From Micrococcales bacterium (GTDB lineage: Bacteria > Actinomycetota > Actinomycetes > Actinomycetales > Cellulomonadaceae), in contig WRET01000007.1 in assembly GCA_009779195.1 (NCBI GenBank), forward strand, positions 1-64,000: a stretch of 64,000 nt of DNA, in the 5' to 3' direction. Position numbers and translations under genes: made by a program. The notes below the pieces were generated by a model. The model ran no database searches and was not told where the DNA came from. It was given only the letters and a program-made list of their open reading frames with translations. Positions 8,164 to 16,873 of the stretch are shown piece after piece. Positions within the stretch are counted from its first letter, which is position 1, and each line of letters starts with the position of its first letter.

Positions 8164-9195
8164 TCAACCAGCGGCGACAGCGAGGAAGTCGTCGACGTCA
8201 GCGTTGGTCGTGTCCCAGGCGCACATGAGGCGGACCTCGTGGCCGTCGGGGGTCCAGTCGTAGAAGGCCCAGTGTTCGCGCAGGCGGGCTGTGGTGGCAG
8301 GGGGGATCTCGGCGAAGACGGCGTTGGCCTGCACGGGCATGGTGATGCGGACGCCAGGGAGGCGGGCCAGGCCCTCGGCGAGGCGGGTGGCCGTGGTGTT
8401 GGCCTGGCGGGCGCAGTCGAGCCACAGGTCGGTGCCGTACAGGGCGAGCATCTGGGCGCAGGTGAAGCGGGACTTGCTGGACAGCTGTGCGTCCATCTTG
8501 CGCACGTGCTCGACACCGTCGGCCGACCCTGGGGTCAGCACGACGAGCGCTTCTGCGGCGAACGCGCCGTTCTTGGTGCCACCGACGGTGACCACGTCGA
8601 CACCGACGTCGGTGGTCAAGGCCCGCAGAGGCAGGCCCAGGTGGGCTGCGGCGTTGGCCACACGTGCGCCGTCCACGTAGAGCCGCAGGCCACGGGAGTG
8701 GGCGGTCTCGGCCAGCGCGGCGGTCTCTTCGGGGGTGTAGACCGTCCCCAGCTCGGTGGACTGGGAGATGGCCACCGTCGACGGCTGCGGGTGGTGGACG
8801 CCACGGGTGACGGTCGCAGCCTCGGCCAGAGCACCGGGGGTGAGCTTGCCCTCGTCGGCGGGGACCGCCAGCAGCTTCAGCCCAGCCACACGTTCAGGCG
8901 CCCCGGCTTCGTCGGTGTGCGCGTGGGCTGTGTCCACGGTGATGACCGACCCCCAGCGTGGGGTCATGGCCGACAGCGCCACGACGTTCGCGCCGGTCCC
9001 GTTGAACACTGGGTACGTGCGGGCCTGCGGGCCGAAGTGGTCGGCCATGACCTCGGCGAGCCGGGCCGTGTACGGGTCGTCGCCGTAGGAGTGGACATGT
9101 CCACCGTTGGCCTCGACCAGGGCCTTGAGCACCTGCGGGTGCACCCCGGCGTGGTTGTCGGAGGCGAAGTCGCGGTGGTCGGGGTCGTGGAGCAT
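8164..9195 (-). CDS. ltaE: Low-specificity L-threonine aldolase
   Basis: A 343-residue PLP enzyme cleaving L-threonine/L-allo-threonine to glycine and acetaldehyde. It begins with the family motif FASDNHAGVHP, has the PLP-stacking and phosphate-binding region VFNGTGANVVAL, the aspartate motif LYVDGARVANA and the Schiff-base Lys in VTVGGTKNGAFAAEAL. The length is normal. The start is the ATG at 9195, where similarity begins; CAGACT 6 nt upstream serves as a leaderless -10. It sits only 22 nt from the end of the kinase gene on the same strand but seems to have its own promoter. Confidence 0.93.
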   Translation of the reverse strand: MLHDPDHRDFASDNHAGVHPQVLKALVEANGGHVHSYGDDPYTARLAEVMADHFGPQARTYPVFNGTGANVVALSAMTPRWGSVITVDTAHAHTDEAGAPERVAGLKLLAVPADEGKLTPGALAEAATVTRGVHHPQPSTVAISQSTELGTVYTPEETAALAETAHSRGLRLYVDGARVANAAAHLGLPLRALTTDVGVDVVTVGGTKNGAFAAEALVVLTPGSADGVEHVRKMDAQLSSKSRFTCAQMLALYGTDLWLDCARQANTTATRLAEGLARLPGVRITMPVQANAVFAEIPPATTARLREHWAFYDWTPDGHEVRLMCAWDTTNADVDDFLAVAAG

Positions 9196-9201
9196 GGGCC
9201 C

Positions 9202-9207
9202 AGTCTG
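9202..9207 (-). promoter_or_regulatory. -10 element, leaderless ltaE
   Basis: CAGACT on the minus strand lies 6 nt before the ATG at 9195. Confidence 0.45.
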
Positions 9208-9217
9208 CCGTACGGGG

Positions 9218-11038
9218 TCAGCCCTGCCAGGACGCGACCAGGTCGGCAGCCTTGGCGGCCGACAGCAGACCGAGACGGGACTCGGCCTTCTGGTACTCGT
9301 AGGAGTCGCCGTACTCGACGGTGCAGCAGTACGGCAGGTCGGTGTAGCACAGCGTCGTCGTCGACGGCCGGCTGGCTGAGCCGTTGACCGTGAAGCTGGG
9401 TCCACGTGGATCGTCGTTGAGAGTCCAGGTCCCCGAGTTCATCACCAACACCCCACCGACGTCATCGGCACTGAGGTTGGCCCAGGCCGATCCCCCCTGG
9501 GCGGCAGAGTTCCAGCGGGTGATGTAGACGGTGGCCCTGATCCCCGACCAGGAGCACGCGAAGACCTCTTGAGCCCCACGCGGCACGTGCGACGTGGGAT
9601 CGACCTGCGTGCAGGTGGGGTTGTCAACCAGAGGGACCGCCGCTCGGGCTGCCGCGAGACCAGCGAAAGGCGGGTAGTCCGGTTCGTCGGCCGCCGGGTC
9701 TTCTGAGTCCTCGTCGTCGGGTGTTTCGGACGGGCTCGGGCTGGGTGAGGCCGGGGTCGACGCCGGTGGGCGCTGGGGTGTGGCTTGTGGTGTGGACGAC
9801 ATTCTGGCGAGCCACAGCGCAACACCGACCACCCCCACGACCAGCACGGCGACCAGGGCGGCCACGGCGACAGCGACGGCCTTGCGCGAGTCGGACGGCT
9901 GCGGTCCCGCCGACCACTCGGACCGGTCGGCGACCGACGGACCTGGGCGCTGCGCACCGGTCGGCGGTGCAGTGCCGTACGGCGGTGGGGGCGCTGTGGC
10001 AGATGGTGCAGCGCCGAAGGTCGCGGTGGGGGTCGACCACGACGGAGCACCTCCGGTGACGGGCGGACCAGTGACCTGGGCAGTGGCCGGGGACACAGCC
10101 AGAGCGGACAGCTGTTGGCACGCCGTGGCCAGGTCCAGACGCCGGCGCGGGTCTGGTTGGCACAGACCCTGCGCCACGAACGCCAGACGTGCACCGTCGG
10201 GTCCGCCAGGCAGGGGCGGCAGCTCTCCCCATGGGCCCGGTGGTGAGCCGGTGAGCATCCACACCGCCAGCGACCCCAGGTACCACGCGTCGGTGTACCG
10301 GCCGACAGCGCTGTTCCCGGCGAGCATCTCAGGGGGCAGGGAGAACCCCCGGTTGCCGACCATCTGGGTGTGGGTCGAGGTGCGGTCGGCCGGGACGGTG
10401 TGGGCGATACCCCAGTCGGCCAGCAGCAGCCGGCCTGCGTCGTCGACGAGCACGTTGGCCGGGGTGATGTCGCGGTGCACGATGTTGAGGTTGTCGTGCA
10501 CCGCACACACCGTGGCCATGACCGGCAAGATCTGGGAGGTGACGGTACGCGGGTCGCGGGCTGCCGGACCGGCCTCACGGTGGTGGTCGGCGAGGTTGCG
10601 CGGGCACCAGGCCATGACGTCGCACCACAGCTCGTGCTCGGTGGTGGGCCCGGTCATACCGATCTCGGTGCTGGACACAGCGACGACGAACGACTCGTGC
10701 ACGGGCAGCACCGCAGGATAGGTCGCCGTGTCCGCCCGGGCCGCCTCGGCCACGGTGAGCATGGCGACCAGACGTTCCATCTGGCGGGCCTTCTCCTGTT
10801 CGGACGACACGGCCTGCACCCGCAGCGCCAACGACGGTTCGTCACGCCCGTCAGGGACCGCCCGGGACACCGCCGCCTGCCCGCCGTGGGCCACCGGCAG
10901 CGCCACCTGCACCCGGTGCGAGTCGGTGGTCGTCGACACCCTCAGCAGCCCCGACGGGCTCAGCCGGACCAGCGACCCTGCCACGACGGTCCCGGCACGG
11001 GCCTGCAACCACCGTGAGAGAACGTCGCCGGAGAGCAC
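9218..11038 (-). CDS. Atypical membrane-anchored Ser/Thr kinase-like protein (copy 1)
   Basis: A 606-residue protein. The N-terminal ~110 residues form a poorly conserved lobe (SGDVLSRWLQ... SLALRVQAV). The C-lobe has HRDITPANVLVDD (catalytic loop), LLADWGIAH (DWG instead of DFG) and LPPEML (APE-like). The VAIK lysine seems to be Arg (LALRVQ), and no glycine-rich loop is evident, so activity is uncertain. A Pro/Thr/Ala linker leads to one transmembrane helix (AVAVAVAALVAVLVVGVVGVALWL) and an extracellular domain with four Cys. A paralogue lies at 37089-38954. The GTG at 11038 matches the paralogue's VLSGDVLS start and has TATAGT 7 nt upstream, indicating a leaderless mRNA. Substrate unknown. 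Confidence 0.8.
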   Translation of the reverse strand: MLSGDVLSRWLQARAGTVVAGSLVRLSPSGLLRVSTTTDSHRVQVALPVAHGGQAAVSRAVPDGRDEPSLALRVQAVSSEQEKARQMERLVAMLTVAEAARADTATYPAVLPVHESFVVAVSSTEIGMTGPTTEHELWCDVMAWCPRNLADHHREAGPAARDPRTVTSQILPVMATVCAVHDNLNIVHRDITPANVLVDDAGRLLLADWGIAHTVPADRTSTHTQMVGNRGFSLPPEMLAGNSAVGRYTDAWYLGSLAVWMLTGSPPGPWGELPPLPGGPDGARLAFVAQGLCQPDPRRRLDLATACQQLSALAVSPATAQVTGPPVTGGAPSWSTPTATFGAAPSATAPPPPYGTAPPTGAQRPGPSVADRSEWSAGPQPSDSRKAVAVAVAALVAVLVVGVVGVALWLARMSSTPQATPQRPPASTPASPSPSPSETPDDEDSEDPAADEPDYPPFAGLAAARAAVPLVDNPTCTQVDPTSHVPRGAQEVFACSWSGIRATVYITRWNSAAQGGSAWANLSADDVGGVLVMNSGTWTLNDDPRGPSFTVNGSASRPSTTTLCYTDLPYCCTVEYGDSYEYQKAESRLGLLSAAKAADLVASWQG

Positions 11039-11045
11039 ATTTCGC

Positions 11046-11051
11046 ACTATA
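11046..11051 (-). promoter_or_regulatory. -10 element, leaderless kinase 1
   Basis: TATAGT on the minus strand lies 7 nt before the GTG at 11038. Confidence 0.6.
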
Positions 11052-11125
11052 CGGGCTCGTTGACCACCAAGACGGCCGTCTGCGCAGGCTGACCTCTTAC
11101 GGAGGGACGAGGTCTGCGGGGCCAG

Positions 11126-11131
11126 TAGGCT
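11126..11131 (+). promoter_or_regulatory. -10 element, leaderless ABC operon
   Basis: TAGGCT lies 6 nt before the GTG at 11138, which argues for that GTG rather than the one at 11132. Confidence 0.55.
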
Positions 11132-11137
11132 GTGCCG

Positions 11138-11830
11138 GTGGCGAAGTCGCGGTCTGTGGTGCAGGCGAGAAAGCTCCTGGTCGGGTACGGCGGGGTACCG
11201 GTGTGCGCGCCGGTGTCGTTCAACCTGCCTGAAGGCAGGGCCTTGGCGCTGGTGGGTGCGAACGGGGCGGGCAAGTCGACCGTCCTGCGTGCTGTCATCG
11301 GCCTGGTCGAAGTGGCCGGAGGAGGGTTGACCGTGCTCGGCGAACCCCCCGACGAACGGTCGGTGGAGTTCCGGGCGAAAGTCTCCAGCGTCCTGGACGA
11401 CGACGCGTACTTCCCGGGTCTGACCGTCGCCGAGCACCTGTACCTGACCGCCCGCGGGCACGGCATGCTCGGCTCGCGCGAGCTGGTGGCCGAGCTGCTG
11501 GACGAGTTCGGGCTCACCGAGCACACCAAGTCGTTGCCCACAGCGTTGTCATCAGGCCAGCGGCGGCGGTTGCTGCTCGCTGCGGGGTTCGTGCGCCCAC
11601 GCACCCTGCTCGTGCTCGACGAACCCGAGCAGCGCCTGGACCTGCGTATGCGCGAAGACCTCGCTGACCGGCTCAACGCGGAGAAAGAAGCCGGTGGCAC
11701 GGTGCTGTTCGCCACCCACGACCCTGCGCTGGTGCGCGCCGTGGCCGACCGGGCAGTGTTCGTCGCCGACGACGAGTCCCCGCTGCTCTTGCCCGACGAC
11801 GCCGCCGCCCGGATCGAGGCCGAGCCGTGA
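11138..11830 (+). CDS. ABC transporter ATP-binding protein
   Basis: A 230-residue ABC ATPase with Walker A GANGAGKST (about residue 40), a degenerate signature LSSGQRRRLL, Walker B LLVLDEPEQRLD and switch His in FATHDPA. The single-domain layout and the membrane partner directly downstream (4-nt GTGA overlap) indicate an exporter of the type with a cytoplasmic ATPase plus one polytopic permease. Substrate is not evident. The track start at 11132 is also a GTG; I prefer 11138 because of its spacing from the -10 hexamer. Confidence 0.88.
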   Translation: MAKSRSVVQARKLLVGYGGVPVCAPVSFNLPEGRALALVGANGAGKSTVLRAVIGLVEVAGGGLTVLGEPPDERSVEFRAKVSSVLDDDAYFPGLTVAEHLYLTARGHGMLGSRELVAELLDEFGLTEHTKSLPTALSSGQRRRLLLAAGFVRPRTLLVLDEPEQRLDLRMREDLADRLNAEKEAGGTVLFATHDPALVRAVADRAVFVADDESPLLLPDDAAARIEAEP

Positions 11831-13554
11831 TCGACGAGTGGCACAACCAGACGCCTGAGGTCGTCGGCCTCGACGGTTGTCCCGCAGTCGCCGAGGCTGA
11901 GCTGGGTGACGTCCCCCGGGCTGGTGCGATCCGCCGGTACACCCGTGACGCGACCAAACAGCGCGCCGGGGCAGGCCTGGGGTCGTTGCTGTCGGACGTG
12001 TACTACGCCGTGGTCGTGCTGGCGATCGGTATCGCCGTGGGCGTCGGGGTGGCTGGCCAGCTCAAGGGGTCGGTGCCCGACGTCGAACGCGCCGGCGGCA
12101 CCGACCTCATCCCCACGCTCGTCGCTGTCCTCATCGGCTCGCTGGCGGCCACTGTGGTGTCCTTGGCAGGGCGGCTCGGCCCGGTCGGCGCAGGCGGTGC
12201 CGAGGCGGCCTGGTGGCTGGGGCTGCCCGTGGACCGCAGGGGGCTGCTGCGCCCGGCGACGCGGCGTCTGCCTCTGGTGGCCGCGGGTGTCGGTGGGCTC
12301 GTCGTGGCCCTGCTCGACGGTGGGCTGCTGGGCGACCCCATGGAGCGCACCGTGCGCGCCGGGGTGAGCGGTGCGCTCGCTGCTGGCACGGTGGTGCTGG
12401 TCATGTCGCTGGCGCAGACTTTCGGAGCGTCGCGGCGGTTCGGCGCGTTGGCAGGCGACGTCATGCTCGTCGTCGTACCTGTCGCCTTGGGGTTTGCTGC
12501 GTGGGTGGGTGTGACACCGGACAAGCTTCCGGTCCCGTCGTGGGTGGTGCTCGCAGGTGTCGGCCTCGTCGTGGGGGGGTTGGCGTGGGCCGCTGACGCA
12601 CGGCTGACACGGATCCGGGCTTCGTCGTTGCGTGAGAGCGGGTCGGTGGCTGCCCAGGCTGTGGGTGCCATGGTCTCCATGGACTCGCGCGAGCTGGGCA
12701 GGGCCCTGTCGGACGGCGCGGCAACGTCGTCGCGGCCATGGGCGTCGCGTCTGCGTACCATCCGCGGGCCGGTCAACCCCCTGGTCACCGCCGAGCGCAT
12801 GGTCTTTCCCCTGGATGCGGGCCTGCCGCACGGGCTGGAACGCTCAGCGGTCACCGGTCTGGTCACCGCGGACCTGGTGCTGCTGCGCCGGTCGTTGCGC
12901 CATATGGTGCAGGTGCTGCTGGCCATCGCGCTGCCGGTCGTGGCGACGGTGGTGCCACAGCTGTCAGGGCAGGGTCCGGTGCTGGTCGCGGTGCTCGTCG
13001 GAGGGTATGTGGCGGCCAGCGCGTCGGCGGAAGGGTCCCGTCGCGCGGAGATGGCCCCGATCCTCGACCGGCTGCTGCCGCTCGACCCGACCATGGCCCG
13101 CCGCGCCCGCATGATCGTGCCCGGGGCCGTCATGACAGTGTGGGCTGTCGCAGTGTTCGTCGCCGTCGGAACCTGGTTGGGCGATATCCCCAGCTGGGCC
13201 GTTCTCGGGCTGGCTGGGGTGCCGGCATGGGCTGCCGCGGCGGTGCGCGCTGCGTACCGGCCTGCCCCTGACTGGGGCGCGACGTTGGTGTCCACCCCGT
13301 TCGGGGCGCTGCCGTCCGGGGTGGGGGCTGTGCTGTCACGCGGGCCTGACATCGTCGTGCTGGCCCTGCTGCCGACGTGGATCGCGTTGGTGCTCGGCCA
13401 CACCACACAGATGCTGGGGATCGCGCAGGCCGTCACGTCGTTCATCGCGATCTTGGTGGCGTCGTCGACGTCGACCAAGACGTTCTCCGAACGGATGCTC
13501 GACGCCCAGAAAGAAGCAGAGAAAAAGCAGCGCGAGGCGGCGGCAGGCCGGTGA
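11827..13554 (+). CDS. Polytopic ABC permease-like membrane protein (DUF6297-like)
   Basis: A 575-residue protein with roughly 12 hydrophobic segments and a highly charged C-terminus (SERMLDAQKEAEKKQREAAAGR). It starts with GTG overlapping the ATPase stop by 4 nt, so the two are translationally coupled and probably form one transporter. The pattern, including PVDRRGLLRPATRRLPL between helices, resembles actinobacterial DUF6297 membrane proteins that pair with such ATPases. Its GTGA junction with rsmD downstream suggests one three-gene transcript. Substrate unknown. Confidence 0.75.
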   Translation: MIDEWHNQTPEVVGLDGCPAVAEAELGDVPRAGAIRRYTRDATKQRAGAGLGSLLSDVYYAVVVLAIGIAVGVGVAGQLKGSVPDVERAGGTDLIPTLVAVLIGSLAATVVSLAGRLGPVGAGGAEAAWWLGLPVDRRGLLRPATRRLPLVAAGVGGLVVALLDGGLLGDPMERTVRAGVSGALAAGTVVLVMSLAQTFGASRRFGALAGDVMLVVVPVALGFAAWVGVTPDKLPVPSWVVLAGVGLVVGGLAWAADARLTRIRASSLRESGSVAAQAVGAMVSMDSRELGRALSDGAATSSRPWASRLRTIRGPVNPLVTAERMVFPLDAGLPHGLERSAVTGLVTADLVLLRRSLRHMVQVLLAIALPVVATVVPQLSGQGPVLVAVLVGGYVAASASAEGSRRAEMAPILDRLLPLDPTMARRARMIVPGAVMTVWAVAVFVAVGTWLGDIPSWAVLGLAGVPAWAAAAVRAAYRPAPDWGATLVSTPFGALPSGVGAVLSRGPDIVVLALLPTWIALVLGHTTQMLGIAQAVTSFIAILVASSTSTKTFSERMLDAQKEAEKKQREAAAGR

Positions 13555-14105
13555 CCCGGATCGTCGCCGGGACGCTGGGCGGTCGGACCCTTCTCGTCCC
13601 GCCGCGTGGCACCCGTCCGACCAGCGAACGCGTCCGCGAAGCGGTGTTCTCGAGGCTGGAGCACCTAGGAGCAGTCGACGGCGCCCACGTCCTGGACCTG
13701 TACGCAGGCTCAGGCGCCCTAGCCCTGGAAGCCCTGAGCCGTGGCGCGTCGTCAGCCGTCCTCGTCGAATCCGACCCGACTGCAGCCCGGGTGTGCCGCA
13801 CGAACATCGCCAACCTCGACCTGTCCGACCGTGCCCACGTCGTCGCGACCCCCGTCGAACGCCACCTACCGACCGCCACCCCCGCAGACCTCGTCTTCGC
13901 CGACCCCCCCTACGCCCTCGACACCCTCGACGAGATCCTGTCCGCCCTCGTCGACGTCCTCACCCCCGGCGGAACCGTCGTCGTCGAACGTCCGACCCGC
14001 GCCACCGACCTGCGCTGGCCCGAAGGCCTGGTCGCCGACGACGACCGCCGCTACGGCGAGACCCACGTGTGGACCGCCCACCGTCCGCAGCCCGGGAATG
14101 CCTGA
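13551..14105 (+). CDS. rsmD: 16S rRNA (guanine966-N2)-methyltransferase RsmD
   Basis: A 184-residue SAM-dependent methyltransferase acting on 16S rRNA in the small subunit. Features are the N-terminal RIVAGTLGGRTL and RPTSERVREAVFSRL, SAM-binding VLDLYAGSGALALEALSRGA and the catalytic FADPPYAL (DPPY). In actinobacteria rsmD usually sits directly before coaD; here a beta-propeller gene intervenes. The GTG at 13551 overlaps the upstream stop as GTGA; the track start lies far inside the permease gene. Confidence 0.95.
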   Translation: MTRIVAGTLGGRTLLVPPRGTRPTSERVREAVFSRLEHLGAVDGAHVLDLYAGSGALALEALSRGASSAVLVESDPTAARVCRTNIANLDLSDRAHVVATPVERHLPTATPADLVFADPPYALDTLDEILSALVDVLTPGGTVVVERPTRATDLRWPEGLVADDDRRYGETHVWTAHRPQPGNA

Positions 14106-14273
14106 CCACAGTCGGCGGGCCGGGTGCTCTTGGCGTTCATCCGACCTCCTCCTGTTTTCTGCTAACCGGCTGGGCCTGTGTCGGGTGTCGTGGGATGGTT
14201 TCGCCCGGGCGGAGTTGGGGGTGGACCGGCGGGTGTGTTGACGGGGGGTCGGGCGGTCAAGGAGAGTTCCACC

Positions 14274-15755
14274 ATGCCGGACTTGCCAGACGAGGCCGCG
14301 GAGGCCGTGACCGAACTGACCGATCCTGCGGGGCAGGATGACGCTGCCTGTGAGGGGGAGCCTGAAGCTGGGGCGCGCTCTGGTGGCGTGAAAGCGCTGT
14401 GGGGCAGGTGCGTGGGCTGGGTGCGTGGGGTGTCACGCAGGAACCTGCTCATCGCGGCGGCAGCCCTTGTGCTGGTGGTGGCCGTCGGTGTGGGGTTGGG
14501 CCTCGGGCTACGGTCGGGAGGGTCGACGGCGGCGACGACGACGGACGTGGCGCCGGACTTCGTCGACGAACCGGGGCTGGGGCCGCAGATGCAGGTGGCT
14601 GAGCTGCTCGGCGGGCAGTTCCCGCGCACTGACGTCTTGGTGTTCACCGACCCGACCCATGCCCTGCTGTGGGGTTCTGACCCTGGCAAGGGTGGGGCGC
14701 TGGTGGGTCTGGCGAACCTCGGCACGCGCACGCTCGACTGGAAGCTTGACCTGGCTGCCGAGACCGGGTTCGAGACGGTGGCGAACATCTCGGCGCGCGC
14801 TGCGGGCAACGGGTCGGCGGTGCTGTCTGTGGCTGACCTGGCCGAGGGCAGCGACAAGACCATGATCGTGGTGCTCTCGGGCGACGGGAAGGTCACCGGC
14901 ACCCGCGACACGGGCTCCCTCGTCGACGCGGTGGACGGGTACGTGGTCGTCTCCGACGACGACGAGGTCGTCGTCACCAAGACCAACCTGTCCGAAGTGT
15001 GGCGTGCCAAGGTCCACCCCAAGGCGTTCCCGGACGACTCCATGGTCCTCAAGGACGGCAGCGCTTTCTACGTCCTGGCCGAAGGTGGCTACGTCGACGG
15101 CCGCACGGGCAAACCGGTGGGTTACGGGGACGATATCGACAAGGTCGTCTACCAGATCCTGCCTGGCTCGGTGGCGGTGCGCGTGTCGTGCGCCAAAGAC
15201 GGTTGCTCGGCCGTGCGGTTCGACCCGAAGACCGGCAAGGACATGTGGGACGCCGCGCTCACCGGCCTGCACTCGCGCCACGGGATGGTCGTCGTCGACG
15301 GTACGCTCGTCGTCCAGGACTACGACGGTGAGACGGTCCGCGGGGTCACGACCTCCGACGGGAAGCAGCAGTGGTCCACGAAGGTGGCCAACGTCGACTA
15401 TCTCGTCCACCTGAACTCCGGGTACGTGGTGGCTGTCACACGAGGTTCGGTGGGTGCTGGAGACAGCCCGGCAGGTGTGCTCGTCGACCCGGAGGACGGC
15501 CGTGCCGTCGTGACCGTCGACAAGCTGTGGGGGTTCCCGGCAGCGTCGGGCAAGCAGGTGTTCTACACCGTGTACGACGACCAGCTGCGGGCCTTCTCGG
15601 CCACCGGGAAGACCGGTGAGCAGCTGTGGTCGGTGCGTGTGGACGGGTCGAACTACGGTGCGTTCCAGGTCGATGGCGGACGGCTGTTCGTCGTGGGCCG
15701 TCTGTACCTCGAACAGTCCGTCCAGACCTCGATCTGGGAGGTCGTCGACCAGTGA
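14274..15755 (+). CDS. Membrane-anchored PQQ-like beta-propeller protein
   Basis: A 493-residue protein with an acidic cytoplasmic N-terminus, one transmembrane helix (LLIAAAALVLVVAVGVGLGLGL, about residues 58-80) and a large extracytoplasmic part made of repeating blades such as WKLDLAAETGFE, AALTGLHSRHGMVVVDGTL and QLWSVRVDGSNYGAFQVDGGRLFVVG, typical of PQQ-enzyme-like or quinoprotein propellers. No PQQ-binding catalytic residues are apparent, so it is likely a binding or scaffold protein. The ATG at 14274 is chosen because AAGGAG lies 9 nt upstream. Its stop overlaps the coaD GTG (GTGA). Confidence 0.82.
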   Translation: MPDLPDEAAEAVTELTDPAGQDDAACEGEPEAGARSGGVKALWGRCVGWVRGVSRRNLLIAAAALVLVVAVGVGLGLGLRSGGSTAATTTDVAPDFVDEPGLGPQMQVAELLGGQFPRTDVLVFTDPTHALLWGSDPGKGGALVGLANLGTRTLDWKLDLAAETGFETVANISARAAGNGSAVLSVADLAEGSDKTMIVVLSGDGKVTGTRDTGSLVDAVDGYVVVSDDDEVVVTKTNLSEVWRAKVHPKAFPDDSMVLKDGSAFYVLAEGGYVDGRTGKPVGYGDDIDKVVYQILPGSVAVRVSCAKDGCSAVRFDPKTGKDMWDAALTGLHSRHGMVVVDGTLVVQDYDGETVRGVTTSDGKQQWSTKVANVDYLVHLNSGYVVAVTRGSVGAGDSPAGVLVDPEDGRAVVTVDKLWGFPAASGKQVFYTVYDDQLRAFSATGKTGEQLWSVRVDGSNYGAFQVDGGRLFVVGRLYLEQSVQTSIWEVVDQ

Positions 15756-16276
15756 CGCAGACCCGCGTGCCGACGCAGGACAACCCGCCGACGAGGGTCG
15801 CGGTGTGCCCGGGGTCGTTCGACCCCATCACCAACGGTCACGTCGATGTCGTGCGCCGTGCCTTGACCATGTTCGACGAGGTGGTGGTGGCGGTCGCCAC
15901 GAACGCGGCCAAAGCCCCGCTGCTGAGCCCGCAGAGCCGGGTCGACCTGGCTGCCGGCGCGGTGGCCGGCCTTCCCGGAGCCCGCGCCGAGCTGGTCCCC
16001 GGGCTGCTGGCTGACTTCTTGCGCCAGGTTGGTGCCTGTGCGGTGGTCAAAGGGGTCCGCGGGGCCTCCGACGTGGACGCCGAGGTTCCCATGGCCCTGG
16101 TCAACCGGCACCTGGCAGGGGTGGAGACAGTGTTCGTCGCCGCAGACCAGTCGTTGACCCACATCGCGTCGTCTATCGTCAAGGACGTGGCCCGCCACGG
16201 TGGGAACATCGACGACCTCGTTCCCGCCGGTGTGGCCGCCGCCGTGTACGAGGCTCTGTCGGAGGACCACCTATGA
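15752..16276 (+). CDS. coaD: Phosphopantetheine adenylyltransferase (CoaD)
   Basis: Catalyses the fourth step of coenzyme A synthesis, 4'-phosphopantetheine plus ATP to dephospho-CoA. The 174-residue protein has the nucleotidyltransferase motif CPGSFDPITNGHVDVVRRA, KGVRGASDVDAEVPMALVNRHL, the ATP-binding end SLTHIASSIVKDVARHGGNIDDLVP, and normal length with a 12-residue N-terminal extension. The start is the GTG overlapping the upstream TGA. Its own stop overlaps the ATG of the coiled-coil gene by 4 nt. Confidence 0.96.
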   Translation: MTQTRVPTQDNPPTRVAVCPGSFDPITNGHVDVVRRALTMFDEVVVAVATNAAKAPLLSPQSRVDLAAGAVAGLPGARAELVPGLLADFLRQVGACAVVKGVRGASDVDAEVPMALVNRHLAGVETVFVAADQSLTHIASSIVKDVARHGGNIDDLVPAGVAAAVYEALSEDHL

Positions 16277-16860
16277 CCAACACCCACGGCGTCGAGGGCG
16301 TGCTCGACGCGATCTGTGACGCGCTGGCCAGCGCCCGGGGGGTGCCGATGTCCGCGTCGGTGCTGGTGAACCGGGCCGAGATGCTCGACCTCGTCGAGCA
16401 GGCGCGCCAGGCTCTGCCCGCTGAGCTGCACGACGCGGCCGATGTCCTGGCGTCGGCGCAGGCCCACCGGGCCAGCGCCCAGGCCGACGCGGACCAGACC
16501 GTCGACGACGCGCGGACCCGTGCCGAGCAGGTGCTGGCCGACGCGCGGGCCGCCAGCGAGCAGATGATGAGCGACGCGCGGGCGTCCACGGAGCAGGTGC
16601 TGGCCGACGCGCGGGCCTCTACGGAGCAGATGCTGACCGAGGCGCGTGCGCAGGCAGACCGGATGGTCGCTGCTGAGCAGGTCGCCATCGAAGCCGAGGC
16701 TGAGGCCGAGCGGGTGGCCCGGGAGGCACACGACGAGGCACAGTCGCTGCGCCGCGACGCCGACGACTACTGCGACCAGCGTCTGGCCGACCTCGAGGCC
16801 GACCTGTCCAAAGCTCTGACCCAGGTCCAGGCAGGCAGGGACAGGCTGGCCACGCGTTAG
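16273..16860 (+). CDS. Coiled-coil protein, DivIVA/Wag31-like context
   Basis: A 195-residue, Ala/Glu/Asp/Gln-rich protein predicted to be almost wholly alpha-helical. Residues 80-134 consist of five consecutive 11-residue repeats (for example ARASTEQVLAD, ARASTEQMLTE), a hendecad pattern typical of long, weakly right-handed coiled coils. It overlaps coaD by 4 nt; a DivIVA-domain-like cell-division or membrane-associated coiled-coil gene commonly follows coaD in actinobacteria, which supports a structural role. There is no signal peptide or transmembrane segment. The usual downstream genes (DUF177, rpmF, rnc) are absent here. Confidence 0.75.
   Translation: MTNTHGVEGVLDAICDALASARGVPMSASVLVNRAEMLDLVEQARQALPAELHDAADVLASAQAHRASAQADADQTVDDARTRAEQVLADARAASEQMMSDARASTEQVLADARASTEQMLTEARAQADRMVAAEQVAIEAEAEAERVAREAHDEAQSLRRDADDYCDQRLADLEADLSKALTQVQAGRDRLATR
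16510..16674 (+). repeat. Five 33-bp in-frame repeats (hendecad coiled coil)
   Basis: Five tandem units of 33 nt encode 11-residue blocks; units 2-4 share GACGCGCGGGC at the same phase. They lie inside the coiled-coil gene and could vary in number between strains. Confidence 0.75.
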
Positions 16861-16873
16861 CACCAGGCGCCTG

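Noticed and set aside
16510-16674. 33-bp repeats considered as a CRISPR array
   Set aside because: They are contiguous coding repeats without spacers.
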